A stretch of DNA of 64,000 bases from Pseudomonadota bacterium (GTDB taxonomy: Bacteria; Pseudomonadota; Gammaproteobacteria; Burkholderiales; Thiobacillaceae): NCBI GenBank assembly GCA_029558905.1, contig JAKQCX010000024.1, positions 62,001-126,000 on the forward strand, read 5' to 3'. Positions 1 to 9,777 of the stretch are shown in pieces (positions within the stretch are counted from its first letter, which is position 1; every line of letters starts with the position of its first letter). The translations under genes and the position numbers were made by a program. Below the pieces are notes generated by a model. It made no database searches. It was not told where the DNA came from and worked only from the letters and a program-made list of their open reading frames with translations.

Positions 1-2857
1 CCAGGCTCAGGTTGTCCTCGATCTTCTTCACCTTGGTTTCCAGTTCGGCCACGTTCACCGAGCGGGCGGCGGATTCCAGCATGTCGGCCATGGCGACCCA
101 GATGGCTTCGGTGAGCTGCTCTTCCATCTTCTCCAGGGCGGCCTGGCGCTGGGCGGTGAACCTGTCCCGGGGCAGGGCGTCGCTCTTGGCCTTGAAGTTC
201 TCCAGCATGACGGTCATGTAGCGCACGTCCTCGCTCAGGCCGAAGAAGCGGCGCAGGTTCTGCAGCTTGTTCTCGTAGCGGCCGAAACGGTCGTCTTGCC
301 TGGGTACCAGGGAGGACCAGTAGCGGAAGTTGGGCGAGGTGTAGAAGATACTGTCGGGCTGGGTGAACAGGGCGACGATGGCCCTGCGGTTGCCCGGCGG
401 CGAGATGGATGCACTGTCGATCTCCTTGCCGAGGATGTTCTTCAGGCTGAAGCCGGTGATCTTGCCCCGGGTGTCGAATTCGGTGATTTCCAGCACCTTG
501 TTCAGGGCGTCGTAGAACTCGGTGTCGCGCATGCCCACGTCGGCCCTTTGCATCAGCCCGCTGACCATGTAGGTCTGCCCTGCGAAGGGGAAGTACATGA
601 AGGCCACGGCCATGCCCAGGGGCTTGGGCGATCCGCTCTTCAGGCTGTCGTAGACCGCGAAGGGGATCTGCAGACTGGGGAAGTAGAACTGGGCGCCGAC
701 CCGGCCCATGGCCACGGAGGCGTTCAGCAGGGCATCACTGGCGTTGCTGTCGAGATAGGCCTCGTAGACGGTGAAGGCGTTGTCGGCCCAGTCGGCGGCT
801 TTGAGCAGACCGGAACCGGAGGTGGTTTTTTCGAGCTGCTCGTTGAGTTCCACCACCTTGGAATGGAAATTGGTGACGTTGGAGAATTTCTGCTTGGCCT
901 TGTTGGCGAATGCGTCGATGGATTTCTCGATCCAGCCCAGCTTGCGCAGATAGGCCTTGAGCCTGAGCACGCTGTCGGACATGAGGACGCGGTCGATGAC
1001 TGAGTCCGGCAGCTTGTAGGCGTCGTTGAGCAGCCTGTGCAGCTCGCTGGCCTTGGCCTCCAGTTCGGCGGGCGGCAGCTTGCCTTTCATCACCGTCTGG
1101 GCCATGTCCCGGGCGTCGACCATGATCTTTGGCGGGTCGCCGGAGGACTTGCGGAAGGTATCCAGTTCTGTGCCCAGGTCGGTCCACAGCTTCTCCGCGG
1201 CCTTCTGGCGCGTGGTGTCCGCTTCGATCCGGGCGATGGCGTTCAGGCGGAAGGCCAGGGCTCGGGTAGCGTTGTCGTGCATGGCGGTCTTGGCGCGCGC
1301 CACCAGCCTGTCGGTGACCGCATCCACGTTGTCGGCGGTGATCTCCTCACCGGACAGGGCGCGCAGCAGGTCCGCCACCCTTTCCGGATCGTTCTTGTTG
1401 GCGACGATCTTTTCCGCCGCCTCGGCCAACGGGGGGTCGTTGGCGGCGTAGGGGTTGAAGCCGGACTCTGCTACCGCCTTCTTGCTCATGAAGTAGCTGC
1501 GCTCGGCGTACTTGAGCATCTTGATGAGCTTCTGGCCGCGCGAGTAAGGGCCGTGCTCGATGTCGTGGATGCCATGCCGCAGCATTTCCAGGGACAGCAT
1601 GGGCTCCTTGGCCAGATCCATCCTGGGATATTCCACCTCGGCGAATTTGCCCGCCTCCAGCTTGCGGAAGGCCACCTCCCAGAACAGTTGCGTACCCGGT
1701 TTCTCCACCAGGTGGATCTTCGGTTTGCCGTTCTCGTCCAGGGCCAGGCTGCCGTCTGGGTTCTTCTCGACCTTGAGCACCTTCCACTTGGAGCGCTTGA
1801 GCATGTCCAGTTCGGCGAAGGTCTTGCCCCAGTCACCGATAAACACCTCCGCCGTGGCCTGTCCGTGTGGTGTGAGCAGGGCATCGGCCCGGACCATATC
1901 CAGGCCGGTGTGGGCGGACAGCCTGTTCTGGAACTGCTCCACGATCCGGCGGTTCAGGACCGGGTCGATGGCCACGCTGGAGAAGTCGATGTCCGCCTGG
2001 AAGCCCAGATCCCCCAGACGCGTCTTCACCCAGGAGCCGATGTCGATCTCACCGAACACGGCGGCATCGGGGTTGGCCTGGAAGGTGTCCTGCAGGGTCT
2101 CCATCCAAAGACGCCGCACCAGTCGGGACCGGCCCAGCATGAGGGCGCGCTCGGTACCCAGAAAGCTGTCCTCCCAGGCATCCTGGCCGGGAAAGAGCGG
2201 GTTGCCACCCGGAGTGGCAGCCTTGTAGTGCTCCTTGAACTGCTGCAGGTCGCGCATGCCCAGGCCCATGTCAGCCAGTTCGCGGAAGAAGCGTCCCGTG
2301 ATCTGGTCAAGTCTGCGTTCGGCCAGCTCCGGCATCGCCGGCGTGCGGTCCGGGTCGGCACGCTGGTCGAACAGCTGGCGCAGGTCACCCAGCTCCGTGC
2401 CGTAACGCCCCAGCAGATCACCGATCCGCCGCATGCGCGTGGCGTCCGCTGTCGCCGCCATGACGCTGGACGGGCCCGATTGCGGGCTGTCCGCGCGGAG
2501 AGAGGGCGCGGCCGGGCCAGGATCCACCGGTCGGACGGTGAGGGTGGCATCGTAGCGGGTGGAGCCGCCCAGCAGGCCCTTGATGCGGACGGAAACCGTG
2601 ACTCGCCCCGGGGTGATGCCCTTGACCACGGCCTCGCTCCGGTCCTTGTCCAGGAAGCCGACAATGCCTTCCGGGCTTGCGCTCCACTTGGGTTTGAGCA
2701 GGCTGGTGGCACCCGGAATCCTCAGGCTGACCGTTTCGCCCACCGCGAACTCGGCGCGCTCGACCTGCAGGCCTTCCCCCATGGCGCCGCGCGTGAGGCC
2801 GCACAGCAGCAGCAAACACACAAGACGTACGAAGTGTGTCAAGGCATGCGATGGCAT
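1..2857 (-). CDS. Large exported protein of unknown function (partial, C-terminus beyond window)
   Basis: An uninterrupted reading frame starts at the ATG at 2857 and runs off the left edge, giving about 952 residues here. A GGGAG ribosome site lies just upstream. Residues 1-24 look like a Sec signal peptide (a Leu/Cys-rich core after MPSHALTHFVR). Residues about 27-118 form a beta-rich segment with a VGETVSL...VVKGITPGRVTVSV pattern, resembling a bacterial Ig-like (BIG2-type) domain. After a Ser/Pro linker the rest is charged, mostly helical sequence with many Lys, Asp and Glu, and I recognise no catalytic motif. The protein is probably periplasmic or surface-exposed. It is divergent from glyQ, with an AT-rich spacer. 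The function is unknown; the reading frame itself is well supported by codon usage and length. Confidence 0.8.
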   Translation of the reverse strand, partial: MPSHALTHFVRLVCLLLLCGLTRGAMGEGLQVERAEFAVGETVSLRIPGATSLLKPKWSASPEGIVGFLDKDRSEAVVKGITPGRVTVSVRIKGLLGGSTRYDATLTVRPVDPGPAAPSLRADSPQSGPSSVMAATADATRMRRIGDLLGRYGTELGDLRQLFDQRADPDRTPAMPELAERRLDQITGRFFRELADMGLGMRDLQQFKEHYKAATPGGNPLFPGQDAWEDSFLGTERALMLGRSRLVRRLWMETLQDTFQANPDAAVFGEIDIGSWVKTRLGDLGFQADIDFSSVAIDPVLNRRIVEQFQNRLSAHTGLDMVRADALLTPHGQATAEVFIGDWGKTFAELDMLKRSKWKVLKVEKNPDGSLALDENGKPKIHLVEKPGTQLFWEVAFRKLEAGKFAEVEYPRMDLAKEPMLSLEMLRHGIHDIEHGPYSRGQKLIKMLKYAERSYFMSKKAVAESGFNPYAANDPPLAEAAEKIVANKNDPERVADLLRALSGEEITADNVDAVTDRLVARAKTAMHDNATRALAFRLNAIARIEADTTRQKAAEKLWTDLGTELDTFRKSSGDPPKIMVDARDMAQTVMKGKLPPAELEAKASELHRLLNDAYKLPDSVIDRVLMSDSVLRLKAYLRKLGWIEKSIDAFANKAKQKFSNVTNFHSKVVELNEQLEKTTSGSGLLKAADWADNAFTVYEAYLDSNASDALLNASVAMGRVGAQFYFPSLQIPFAVYDSLKSGSPKPLGMAVAFMYFPFAGQTYMVSGLMQRADVGMRDTEFYDALNKVLEITEFDTRGKITGFSLKNILGKEIDSASISPPGNRRAIVALFTQPDSIFYTSPNFRYWSSLVPRQDDRFGRYENKLQNLRRFFGLSEDVRYMTVMLENFKAKSDALPRDRFTAQRQAALEKMEEQLTEAIWVAMADMLESAARSVNVAELETKVKKIEDNLSL

Positions 2858-3030
2858 GATGCTCTCCCGTTCAGCCCCAGACATCATTAAATATATAACG
2901 ATGTGTATGTCCAATTTATACCCGATACGGGAAGACGGCAATGCCGGGTTTCTACGGACCTCTCCCGGGTTGCCTGCAGGGCGAGGCGGAGCGGTTAGAA
3001 TCCCAGAACTTTTCCCCGCTCTTCCCGACC

Positions 3031-3945
3031 ATGCCCGCCTTTCAGGACATCATCCTTTCCCTGCAACATTACTGGGGTGGGCAGGGCTGCGTCCTGCTGC
3101 AGCCCTACGACATGGAGGTCGGCGCCGGCACTTCCCACACCGCCACTTTCCTGCGCGCCCTCGGCCCGGAACCCTGGAGGGCCGCTTACGTGCAGCCCTC
3201 GCGCCGGCCCAAGGACGGGCGCTACGGCGAGAACCCCAACCGCCTGCAGCACTACTACCAGTACCAGGTGGTGCTGAAGCCGGCGCCGGCGAACATCCTG
3301 GAACTGTATCTGGGCTCCCTGGAAGCCCTGGGCTTCGATCTCAGGCAGAACGACATCCGTTTTGTCGAGGACGACTGGGAAAACCCCACCCTGGGGGCCT
3401 GGGGCCTGGGCTGGGAGGTCTGGCTGAACGGCATGGAAGTCACCCAGTTCACCTATTTCCAGCAGGTGGGGGGCATAGACTGCAAGCCCATCACCGGCGA
3501 GATCACCTATGGCCTGGAGCGCCTGGCCATGTACCTGCAGGGCAGGGAGAACGTGTTCGATCTGGAGTACGCCCCCGGCGTGAGCTACGGTGATGTGTTC
3601 CACCAGAACGAGGTGGAGCAGTCCACCTACAACTTCGGGCATTCCGACGTGGAGTTCCTGCTCACCGCCTTCAACGCCCACGAGAAACAGGCCAGGCATC
3701 TGATGGAGAACCGGCTGGCCCTGCCGGCCTATGAACAGGTCCTCAAGGCCGCCCACGCCTTCAACCTGCTGGATGCCCGGGGCGCCATCTCCGTCACCGA
3801 GCGCGCCGCCTACATCGGCCGCATCCGCAACCTGGCCCGGGCCGTGGCCCAGAGCTACCTGGATTCCAGGGCACGCCTGGGCTTCCCCCTGGCCCCCCGG
3901 GCCTGGGCCGAGGAGGTGCTGGCCAAGCTGGAGAAGGCTGCATGA
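3031..3945 (+). CDS. glyQ: Glycine--tRNA ligase alpha subunit
   Basis: This is the catalytic alpha subunit of the alpha2beta2 bacterial glycyl-tRNA synthetase, which charges tRNA-Gly in the cytoplasm. The protein opens with [15 protein letters not shown] and carries the family blocks [35 protein letters not shown] and [17 protein letters not shown]. At 304 residues it has the usual family length. An in-frame ATG at 2941 would add 30 residues that look like non-coding sequence, so the ATG at 3031 is preferred. A TTAGAAT hexamer region at 2995-3001 could be a -10 element. The stop overlaps the glyS start by 4 nt (ATGA), so the two subunits are translationally coupled. Confidence 0.97.
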   Translation: MPAFQDIILSLQHYWGGQGCVLLQPYDMEVGAGTSHTATFLRALGPEPWRAAYVQPSRRPKDGRYGENPNRLQHYYQYQVVLKPAPANILELYLGSLEALGFDLRQNDIRFVEDDWENPTLGAWGLGWEVWLNGMEVTQFTYFQQVGGIDCKPITGEITYGLERLAMYLQGRENVFDLEYAPGVSYGDVFHQNEVEQSTYNFGHSDVEFLLTAFNAHEKQARHLMENRLALPAYEQVLKAAHAFNLLDARGAISVTERAAYIGRIRNLARAVAQSYLDSRARLGFPLAPRAWAEEVLAKLEKAA

Positions 3946-6092
3946 GTACCAGGACCCTGCTGGTGGAACTGTTTGTCGAGGAACTGCCGCCCAAGGCACT
4001 GAAGCCGTTGGGCGAGGCCTTCGCGCATGCCTTGTTCGACAGCCTCAAGTCCCAGGGCCTGGCCGCGGATGCCTCGGCCGTAACGCCGTTTGCCTCGCCA
4101 CGCCGCCTGGCGGCCCAGGTCACGGAGGTTGCCGACCGGGCCGCCGACCGGCCGGTGTCCCACAAGCTCATGCCGGTCGGCGTGGCCCTTGCGGCCGATG
4201 GCCGGGCCACACCAGCCCTGCTGAAGAAGCTCGATGCCCTGGGTCTGAATGCCAGCGTGCTGCCCCAGCTCAAGCGGGTCTCCGACGGCAAGGCCGAGGC
4301 CCTGTTCTTCGACACCGCGGTGCCGGGCGTCACGCTCGCGGCCGGCCTGCAGAAGGCCCTGGAAGAGACCCTGACCAGACTGCCCATCCCCAAGGTCATG
4401 ACCTATCAGCTCCAGGACGGCTGGAGCACGGTGAACTTCGTGCGCCCCGCTCATGGCCTGGTGGCCCTGCACGGTGCCGACGTGGTGCCCGTGTCCGTGC
4501 TGGGCCTGGCGGCCGGCCGGGAGACCCGGGGCCACCGCTTCGAGGCCGCCCGCCATCCGGTCTCCATCAGGGATGCGGACAGCTATGCGGCCCAGATGGA
4601 AGCCGAGGGCGCGGTCATCGCCGGCTTCGCCGAGCGCCGCGCCGACATCGAACGGCAGCTCGTGGCGCAGGCCGCCAAGCTGGGGGGCGGGCTGAAACCC
4701 ATCGACGACGATGCCCTGCTGGACGAGGTCACCGCCCTGGTGGAGCGGCCCAACGTGCTGGCCTGCCAGTTCGAGCCGGAATTCCTGGCCGTACCCCAGG
4801 AATGCCTGATCCTGACCATGAAGGCCAACCAGAAATACTTTCCCCTGCTGGACGCCGCCGGCAGGCTGACCAACCGCTTCCTCATCGTCTCCAACATCCG
4901 TCCGGATGACGCCGCCGCGGTCGTCGCCGGCAACGAGCGGGTGGTGCGCGCCCGCCTGGCGGACGCCAAGTTCTTCTACGACCAGGACCGCGGAAAAACG
5001 CTGGCGAGCCGTGTCGAGGCCCTCGACGGGGTGGTTTACCACAACAAGCTGGGCAGCCAGGGCGCGCGTGTCCGCCGCCTGATGAAACTGGCCGGCGCCA
5101 TCGCCGAAAAACTGGGCGGTGACGTGGATTTGGCCATGCGCGCCGCCCAGCTGGCCAAGGCGGATCTCACCACCGACATGGTGGGCGAGTTCCCCGAGCT
5201 GCAGGGCATCATGGGCCGCCATTACGCCCTGCACGATGGCGAGGACGCGCGCGTGGCGCAGGCCATCGCCGACCACTACAGGCCCCGCTTCGCCGGCGAC
5301 ACCCTGGCTGATGACAACATTGGCCTTGCCGTGGCCCTGGCCGAGCGTCTGGACGGCCTGGTGGGCATGTTCGGCATCGGCCTCATGCCCACCGGCGACA
5401 GGGATCCCTTCGCCCTGCGCCGCGCCGCCCTGGGTGTGCTGCGCATGCTCATGGAAAGGGCCCTGCCCCTGGATCTGGCCCAGCTGCTGGAGCTGGCGCG
5501 GGCCGGATTCGCCCCTGAACAGCTAGCCGCCAGCGTGACGGTGGATGTGTTCCGTTTCATGCAGGAGCGCCTGCGGGTCTATCTCAAGGACCAGGGCCAC
5601 GCCGCCGACCAGGTGGAGGCGGTGGTGATCCAGGCCCCCAGCCGCATCGACCGGGTACCCCCGCGCCTGGAGGCCGTGGCCCAGTTCCGCCGCCTGCCGG
5701 AGGCCAGCGCCCTGGCGGCGGCCAACAAGCGTATCCAGAACATCCTGCGCAAGGCGGAACATGCCGGGGAGGCCATCCCCCCCCAAGCCGATGCCGGGCT
5801 GCTGCTGGAGGATGCCGAGAAGGATCTCCTCGCGGCCATGGAGGGCCTGACCCCCGGAGTGGAGGCCGCGCTGGAGCATCTGGATTACAGCGCAGCGCTA
5901 CGTCAGCTGGCGGGCCTGAAGATCGCGGTGGACCGTTTCTTCGACGAGGTCATGGTGATGGCGCGGGAACCCCTGGTGCGCGCCAATCGGCTGGCCCTGC
6001 TGGCGCGTCTGGCCGGACTCATGAACTGTGTCGCGGACATCGGCCAGATGAGCGCACAGCCAGGCAACCCGGAGAGTCCTTCCGGAAAATAG
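3942..6092 (+). CDS. glyS: Glycine--tRNA ligase beta subunit
   Basis: This is the beta subunit of the heterotetrameric glycyl-tRNA synthetase, needed with GlyQ for tRNA recognition and aminoacylation. It is 716 residues long, slightly longer than the common ~690. Diagnostic segments include [15 protein letters not shown] at the N-terminus, [26 protein letters not shown], the conserved [19 protein letters not shown] region and, near residue 485, [17 protein letters not shown]. The C-terminal part contains the DALR-type anticodon-binding helices, ending [22 protein letters not shown]. The start ATG lies inside the glyQ stop, which fixes it. Confidence 0.97.
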   Translation: MSTRTLLVELFVEELPPKALKPLGEAFAHALFDSLKSQGLAADASAVTPFASPRRLAAQVTEVADRAADRPVSHKLMPVGVALAADGRATPALLKKLDALGLNASVLPQLKRVSDGKAEALFFDTAVPGVTLAAGLQKALEETLTRLPIPKVMTYQLQDGWSTVNFVRPAHGLVALHGADVVPVSVLGLAAGRETRGHRFEAARHPVSIRDADSYAAQMEAEGAVIAGFAERRADIERQLVAQAAKLGGGLKPIDDDALLDEVTALVERPNVLACQFEPEFLAVPQECLILTMKANQKYFPLLDAAGRLTNRFLIVSNIRPDDAAAVVAGNERVVRARLADAKFFYDQDRGKTLASRVEALDGVVYHNKLGSQGARVRRLMKLAGAIAEKLGGDVDLAMRAAQLAKADLTTDMVGEFPELQGIMGRHYALHDGEDARVAQAIADHYRPRFAGDTLADDNIGLAVALAERLDGLVGMFGIGLMPTGDRDPFALRRAALGVLRMLMERALPLDLAQLLELARAGFAPEQLAASVTVDVFRFMQERLRVYLKDQGHAADQVEAVVIQAPSRIDRVPPRLEAVAQFRRLPEASALAAANKRIQNILRKAEHAGEAIPPQADAGLLLEDAEKDLLAAMEGLTPGVEAALEHLDYSAALRQLAGLKIAVDRFFDEVMVMAREPLVRANRLALLARLAGLMNCVADIGQMSAQPGNPESPSGK

Positions 6093-6102
6093 GACAGGTC
6101 CC

Positions 6103-7374
6103 GTGCAGATGGAGCCCGCTGCGCAGCACGACCCACGCTATGCGCTTTCCCCGGTGAATGCAGAATTCCGCGATCTGGCCACCGAGGTGGCCTTTCGCGA
6201 ACACATGCGTCCCATCTGGGTACGTGATACCCGGCGTGCCTTCATCCTGGCGGCCCTGTTCTATCTGGCGTTTTCCATCACGGATTTCCTCATGATGGGC
6301 CAGGGGGAACCCTATGCCACGGTGCTCTTCACGCGCGTGCTGGTGACCTGCTTGGCCCTGTTCGTCGCCTTTTCGGCCAATCGCTACTGGCGCCTGCTGA
6401 TGGATGGCATCACGCCCACCCTGGTGGTGGCCCTGGCCATGGCGGGCTTTCTGTCCATCACCCTGTTGCGCCCCTTCGATCCAGGCTGGCACGGCATGAG
6501 CATGATGGTGATGCTGCTGGGCACCTATGTGTTCATCCCCAATCGCTATCTGCCCGCTCTGACGGTGGCCCTGATCAGCACGGTCGTGTTTTTCTACCTC
6601 ATGGTGGATCACTTCGAATTGCCGGCCAAACTGAGTTTCATCATGGGCCTGCTCTTTCTGGGCATGAACCTGTTCGGTGCCATGTCCGCGCATCGCATCA
6701 GCCGCCTGACGCGCATGAACTTCCGGGATGAACAGATCCTGCGTCAGGCCAACCAGCGTCTGACCGAAGAGGTGATGGCCCGCCGGCGGCTGGAGCAGGA
6801 CCTCATCAACCAGGTGCACCACGACGAGCTGACGGGGGCGACCAACCGGCGACGCTTCCAGGAACTTGCGCGCCTGCACATGCGCCAGGCGGAAGCGGGC
6901 CGGCAGGCCCTGAGCCTGCTGCTGCTGGACCTGGACTATTTCAAGCAGATCAATGACACCTATGGCCAACTGCGAGGCGACGAGGTGCTCAAGTCGCTGG
7001 TGCGCGTCTGCCAGGGGCTGGGACCCGTGGACATGGACGAAGTGGTGGCGCGGCTGGGGGGGGAGGAATTCGCCATGTTGCTGCCCGGCCTGGACCAGGA
7101 GGCGGCACGCATGCATGCGGAACACATTCGCGCCAGCATCTGGAATACCCCCGTGACCCTGACGGATGCCGCCATACACATCACCGTCAGCATCGGCGTG
7201 GTGCAATGGCACCCCGGCGAGAGCCTGGCGGAGCTGTTGAATCGGGCCGATCAGGCCCTGCAGCTGGCCAAGTGCAGGGGACGCAACCGGGTAGCGGTGG
7301 CCGAGGAAGGGATGCGTCTTCCCATGTCCGGCCCTGACTCGCACAATACCGCCAATCCAGCACGGACCCAGTGA
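6103..7374 (+). CDS. Membrane-bound diguanylate cyclase (GGDEF)
   Basis: This protein is predicted to make cyclic di-GMP from two GTP. Residues about 43-200 contain roughly six hydrophobic segments forming an integral membrane sensor with no recognised named domain. A short helical linker follows (FRDEQILRQANQRLTEEV), then a GGDEF domain with HHDELTGATNRRRF and an intact active-site GGEEF at 319-323. The four residues where the inhibitory RxxD site would sit are DMDE, so product inhibition at a canonical I-site is unlikely. I chose the GTG at 6103 because AGGA is 8 nt upstream; an ATG at 6109 is the alternative. It sits 10 nt after glyS and may be co-transcribed with it. The input signal is unknown. 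Confidence 0.9.
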   Translation: MQMEPAAQHDPRYALSPVNAEFRDLATEVAFREHMRPIWVRDTRRAFILAALFYLAFSITDFLMMGQGEPYATVLFTRVLVTCLALFVAFSANRYWRLLMDGITPTLVVALAMAGFLSITLLRPFDPGWHGMSMMVMLLGTYVFIPNRYLPALTVALISTVVFFYLMVDHFELPAKLSFIMGLLFLGMNLFGAMSAHRISRLTRMNFRDEQILRQANQRLTEEVMARRRLEQDLINQVHHDELTGATNRRRFQELARLHMRQAEAGRQALSLLLLDLDYFKQINDTYGQLRGDEVLKSLVRVCQGLGPVDMDEVVARLGGEEFAMLLPGLDQEAARMHAEHIRASIWNTPVTLTDAAIHITVSIGVVQWHPGESLAELLNRADQALQLAKCRGRNRVAVAEEGMRLPMSGPDSHNTANPARTQ

Positions 7375-7378
7375 ACCC

Positions 7379-7927
7379 ATGCCCATGAAGTGCGTCATCC
7401 TGGACCGGGACGGGGTCATCAACTTCGACTCCGAGCAGTTCATCAAGACCCCGGAGGAGTGGCGCCCCATCCCCGGCAGCCTGGAGGCCATTGCCCGTCT
7501 GAACCAGGCAGGCTTCCGCGTGGTGGTGGCCTCCAACCAGTCCGGCGTGGGCCGGGGACTGTTCGACATGGCCACCCTCAACGCCATCCACGCCAAGATG
7601 CACAGGCAGGTGGCCCAGGCGGGAGGGCGTATCGACGCGGTGTTCTTCTGTCCGCACGCGGCCGACTCCAGATGCGCCTGCCGCAAGCCCAGGCCGGGCC
7701 TGTTCCTGGAGATCGGCAGCCGTCTGCACGTGGACCTCAAGGCGGTGTATGCCGTGGGGGACGGCCTGCGCGACGTGGAGGCCGCCCTGGCGGTGGGGGC
7801 CCAGCCCATGCTGGTGCGCACCGGCAAGGGCCGCCGCACCCTGGAGAGCGGTCAGCTGCCCGCGGGGGTGCGGGTCTATGACGACCTGTCGCAGGCCGTC
7901 CAGGCCATCATCGACGCCACGGCCTGA
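7379..7927 (+). CDS. gmhB: D-glycero-beta-D-manno-heptose-1,7-bisphosphate 7-phosphatase
   Basis: This HAD-superfamily phosphatase removes the C7 phosphate in ADP-heptose synthesis for the lipopolysaccharide inner core. The nucleophile motif LDRDGVIN has Asp at 9 and 11, motif II is VVASNQSGVGRG, and the family-specific zinc loop is FCPHAADSRCACRKPRPG, followed by AVGDGLRDVEAAL. The length of 182 residues is typical. The ATG at 7379 is followed by a second ATG at 7385, and either could be used. It lies 4 nt after the diguanylate cyclase and 2 nt before the acyltransferase gene, within the glyQS-led run. Confidence 0.93.
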   Translation: MPMKCVILDRDGVINFDSEQFIKTPEEWRPIPGSLEAIARLNQAGFRVVVASNQSGVGRGLFDMATLNAIHAKMHRQVAQAGGRIDAVFFCPHAADSRCACRKPRPGLFLEIGSRLHVDLKAVYAVGDGLRDVEAALAVGAQPMLVRTGKGRRTLESGQLPAGVRVYDDLSQAVQAIIDATA

Positions 7928-7929
7928 GC

Positions 7930-8631
7930 ATGGCCCTGGCCCGCTCCCTCCTGTTTACCCTGCTGCAGGGCCTGCTCACCCTTCCCTTCGGCTTGGCCGC
8001 CCCGTTTCTGCTGCCCCTGCCGCGTCTGGCCCGCTATCGCATCATCACCCTCTGGGGCAAGGGGGTGATCTTCCTGGCGCGCCGGGTACTGGGGATCCGT
8101 CACCGGGTCGTCGGTCTCGAGCACCTGCCGCGCACACCCGCCGTGGTGTTGGCCAAGCACCAGTCCGCCTGGGAGACCATCGCCTTCCAGCAGATCTTCC
8201 CGCCCCTGTCCTTCGTGCTCAAAAAAAACCTGCTGCACATCCCCTTTTTCGGCTGGGGCCTGGCCCTGTTCAGCCCCATTGCCATCGACCGGGGCGCGGG
8301 CCGGGAGGCCCTGAAGCAGATCGAGGTCCAGGGTAGGGAGCGCCTGCAACAGGGCTTCTGCGTGCTGGTGTTTCCCGAAGGCACGCGGGTGGCGCCGGGG
8401 GAGACCGGCAACTATCAGATCGGCGGCGCCTGGCTGGCGGTCAAGGCCGGGGTACCGGTGCTGCCCGTGGCCCACAACGCGGGGCGCTGCTGGCCAAAGA
8501 ATGCCCTCATCAAGCGCCCAGGCGAGATCACCGTGATCATCGGGCCCGCCATCCCCACGGCCGGGCGCAAGGCCACGGAAGTCCTGGCGGAGACGCGGGC
8601 CTGGATAGAAACCGCCATGGCGGATCTTTGA
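7930..8631 (+). CDS. 1-acyl-sn-glycerol-3-phosphate acyltransferase (PlsC family)
   Basis: This is a membrane-associated acyltransferase predicted to acylate lysophosphatidic acid in phospholipid synthesis. The N-terminal ~50 residues are hydrophobic. The catalytic motif is KHQSAWET, with His77 and an acidic residue at +5 (HX4E instead of the usual HX4D), a variant I know from proteobacterial members. Motif III is FPEGTR and the downstream block is VPVLPVAHNAGRCWP. The length of 233 residues suits the family. Its neighbours gmhB and a YgjP-like gene are spaced by 2 and 7 nt, a gene order familiar after glyQS in Betaproteobacteria. Substrate preference cannot be read from the sequence. Confidence 0.9.
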   Translation: MALARSLLFTLLQGLLTLPFGLAAPFLLPLPRLARYRIITLWGKGVIFLARRVLGIRHRVVGLEHLPRTPAVVLAKHQSAWETIAFQQIFPPLSFVLKKNLLHIPFFGWGLALFSPIAIDRGAGREALKQIEVQGRERLQQGFCVLVFPEGTRVAPGETGNYQIGGAWLAVKAGVPVLPVAHNAGRCWPKNALIKRPGEITVIIGPAIPTAGRKATEVLAETRAWIETAMADL

Positions 8632-8638
8632 GACCGGC

Positions 8639-9361
8639 ATGGACGGGGCGGGCATGGGTACGCTGCAGGACAGCCGGCAAAGCCTGGAGCTGAATGGCGA
8701 GACGGTGGATTTCCTGCTGCGCCGCAGCCGGCGCCGGCGCACGCTGGCCCTGCGCGTGGGCGAAACCGGAGAGGTGGTGGTGAACGCCCCCCATTTCGTG
8801 GCGTTGGGTGACATCCACCGCTTTCTGCACAGCCACCGCCTCTGGCTAGGCCGGCAGCGTTGCGCGGCCCGCGCGCGTTTCTTCGCCTGGGTGGAAGGAG
8901 CGGCCATGCCCTGGCTGGGCAGTACCCTCACCCTGAGTCTGCTCCCCGGCGGTGGCTGCAGCCGGGTGCAGGCGGAGGAAGGCAGGCTGCTGTGCGCGGC
9001 GCCACCCGATGGGGTACCCGCCGTCATTACCCGCTGGTATCAGCGTCAGGCCCGTGAGCTGCTCACGCAGCGCCTGGGCCAGCATGCCAGCCGCATCGGC
9101 CGCCCCGTGCCACCCCTGCGCCTCAGCGATGCCCGCACACGCTGGGGCAGCCTGTCCGCGCGCGGGGTGGTGAGCCTGAACTGGCGCCTGGTGAAGGCGG
9201 ACTGGCGGGAGATCGACTATGTCATATGCCACGAACTGGCGCATTTCCGCCAGCGTGACCATTCCCCCGCCTTCTGGCGGGAGGTGGCGACCCTGTTCCC
9301 GGCGTGGGAGACGGCCCGACGCGAATTGCGTGACAATACCTGGCGCTATTTCCAGTTTTGA
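8639..9361 (+). CDS. YgjP-like (DUF45) metal-dependent hydrolase
   Basis: This is a zinc-binding protein of the YgjP/SprT-like superfamily. The N-terminal half is a beta-rich domain ([19 protein letters not shown], then [10 protein letters not shown]). The C-terminal half carries [19 protein letters not shown] and the metal site [19 protein letters not shown], with HELAH at 198-202 and a third ligand His208. The family is usually annotated as an M48-type metallopeptidase, but the true substrate is not settled. The gene is 240 residues long. It starts 7 nt after the acyltransferase stop and overlaps nothing downstream if gloA starts at 9379. Confidence 0.88.
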   Translation: MDGAGMGTLQDSRQSLELNGETVDFLLRRSRRRRTLALRVGETGEVVVNAPHFVALGDIHRFLHSHRLWLGRQRCAARARFFAWVEGAAMPWLGSTLTLSLLPGGGCSRVQAEEGRLLCAAPPDGVPAVITRWYQRQARELLTQRLGQHASRIGRPVPPLRLSDARTRWGSLSARGVVSLNWRLVKADWREIDYVICHELAHFRQRDHSPAFWREVATLFPAWETARRELRDNTWRYFQF

Positions 9362-9378
9362 GACGAGGAGACACAGCC

Positions 9379-9777
9379 ATGCGCATGCTGCATACCATGC
9401 TGCGGGTCGGTGACCTGGAACGCTCCATCGGTTTTTACACCCAGGTATTGGGCATGAAGCTGCTGCGCCGCAAGGACTACCCCGACGGCAAGTTCACCCT
9501 GGCCTTCGTGGGCTATGGTGACGAGGCCAGTCATACGGTGCTGGAACTCACCCACAACTGGGGCGTGACGCAATACGAGCCGGGTACCGCCTTCGGCCAC
9601 ATCGCCATCGAGGTGGAGGACGCCTACCAGGCCTGCGAGGCAGTGATCGCCAAGGGTGGCAGAGTGGCCCGGCCCGCCGGCCCCATGAAGCACGGCACGA
9701 CAGTGATCGCCTTCGTCGAGGACCCGGATGGCTACAGGATCGAGTTCATCCAGAAAGGTACCCAGGGGCAGGCGTGA
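9379..9777 (+). CDS. gloA: Lactoylglutathione lyase (glyoxalase I)
   Basis: This enzyme converts the methylglyoxal-glutathione hemithioacetal to S-lactoylglutathione in the cytoplasm. The 132-residue protein follows E. coli GloA closely: [17 protein letters not shown] at the start, [20 protein letters not shown] and [13 protein letters not shown]. The metal ligands are visible as His5, the Glu of LELTHNWG, the His of FGHIA and the Glu of YRIEFIQ, which is the nickel-type short form. The ATG at 9379 has GAGGAG about 8 nt upstream, better than an in-frame upstream alternative at 9358. The last codons overlap the aat start. Confidence 0.96.
   Translation: MRMLHTMLRVGDLERSIGFYTQVLGMKLLRRKDYPDGKFTLAFVGYGDEASHTVLELTHNWGVTQYEPGTAFGHIAIEVEDAYQACEAVIAKGGRVARPAGPMKHGTTVIAFVEDPDGYRIEFIQKGTQGQA

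Noticed and set aside
1037-2890. Long plus-strand open frame opposite the exported protein
   Set aside because: It is the antisense shadow of the minus-strand gene at 1-2857, which has a signal peptide, a ribosome site and normal codon use; the plus reading is Gly/Val/His-rich and resembles no protein.
2970-3001. Sigma-70 promoter TTGCCT / TAGAAT before glyQ
   Set aside because: The spacing is about 20 nt, too long for a good promoter; only the -10-like element was mentioned.
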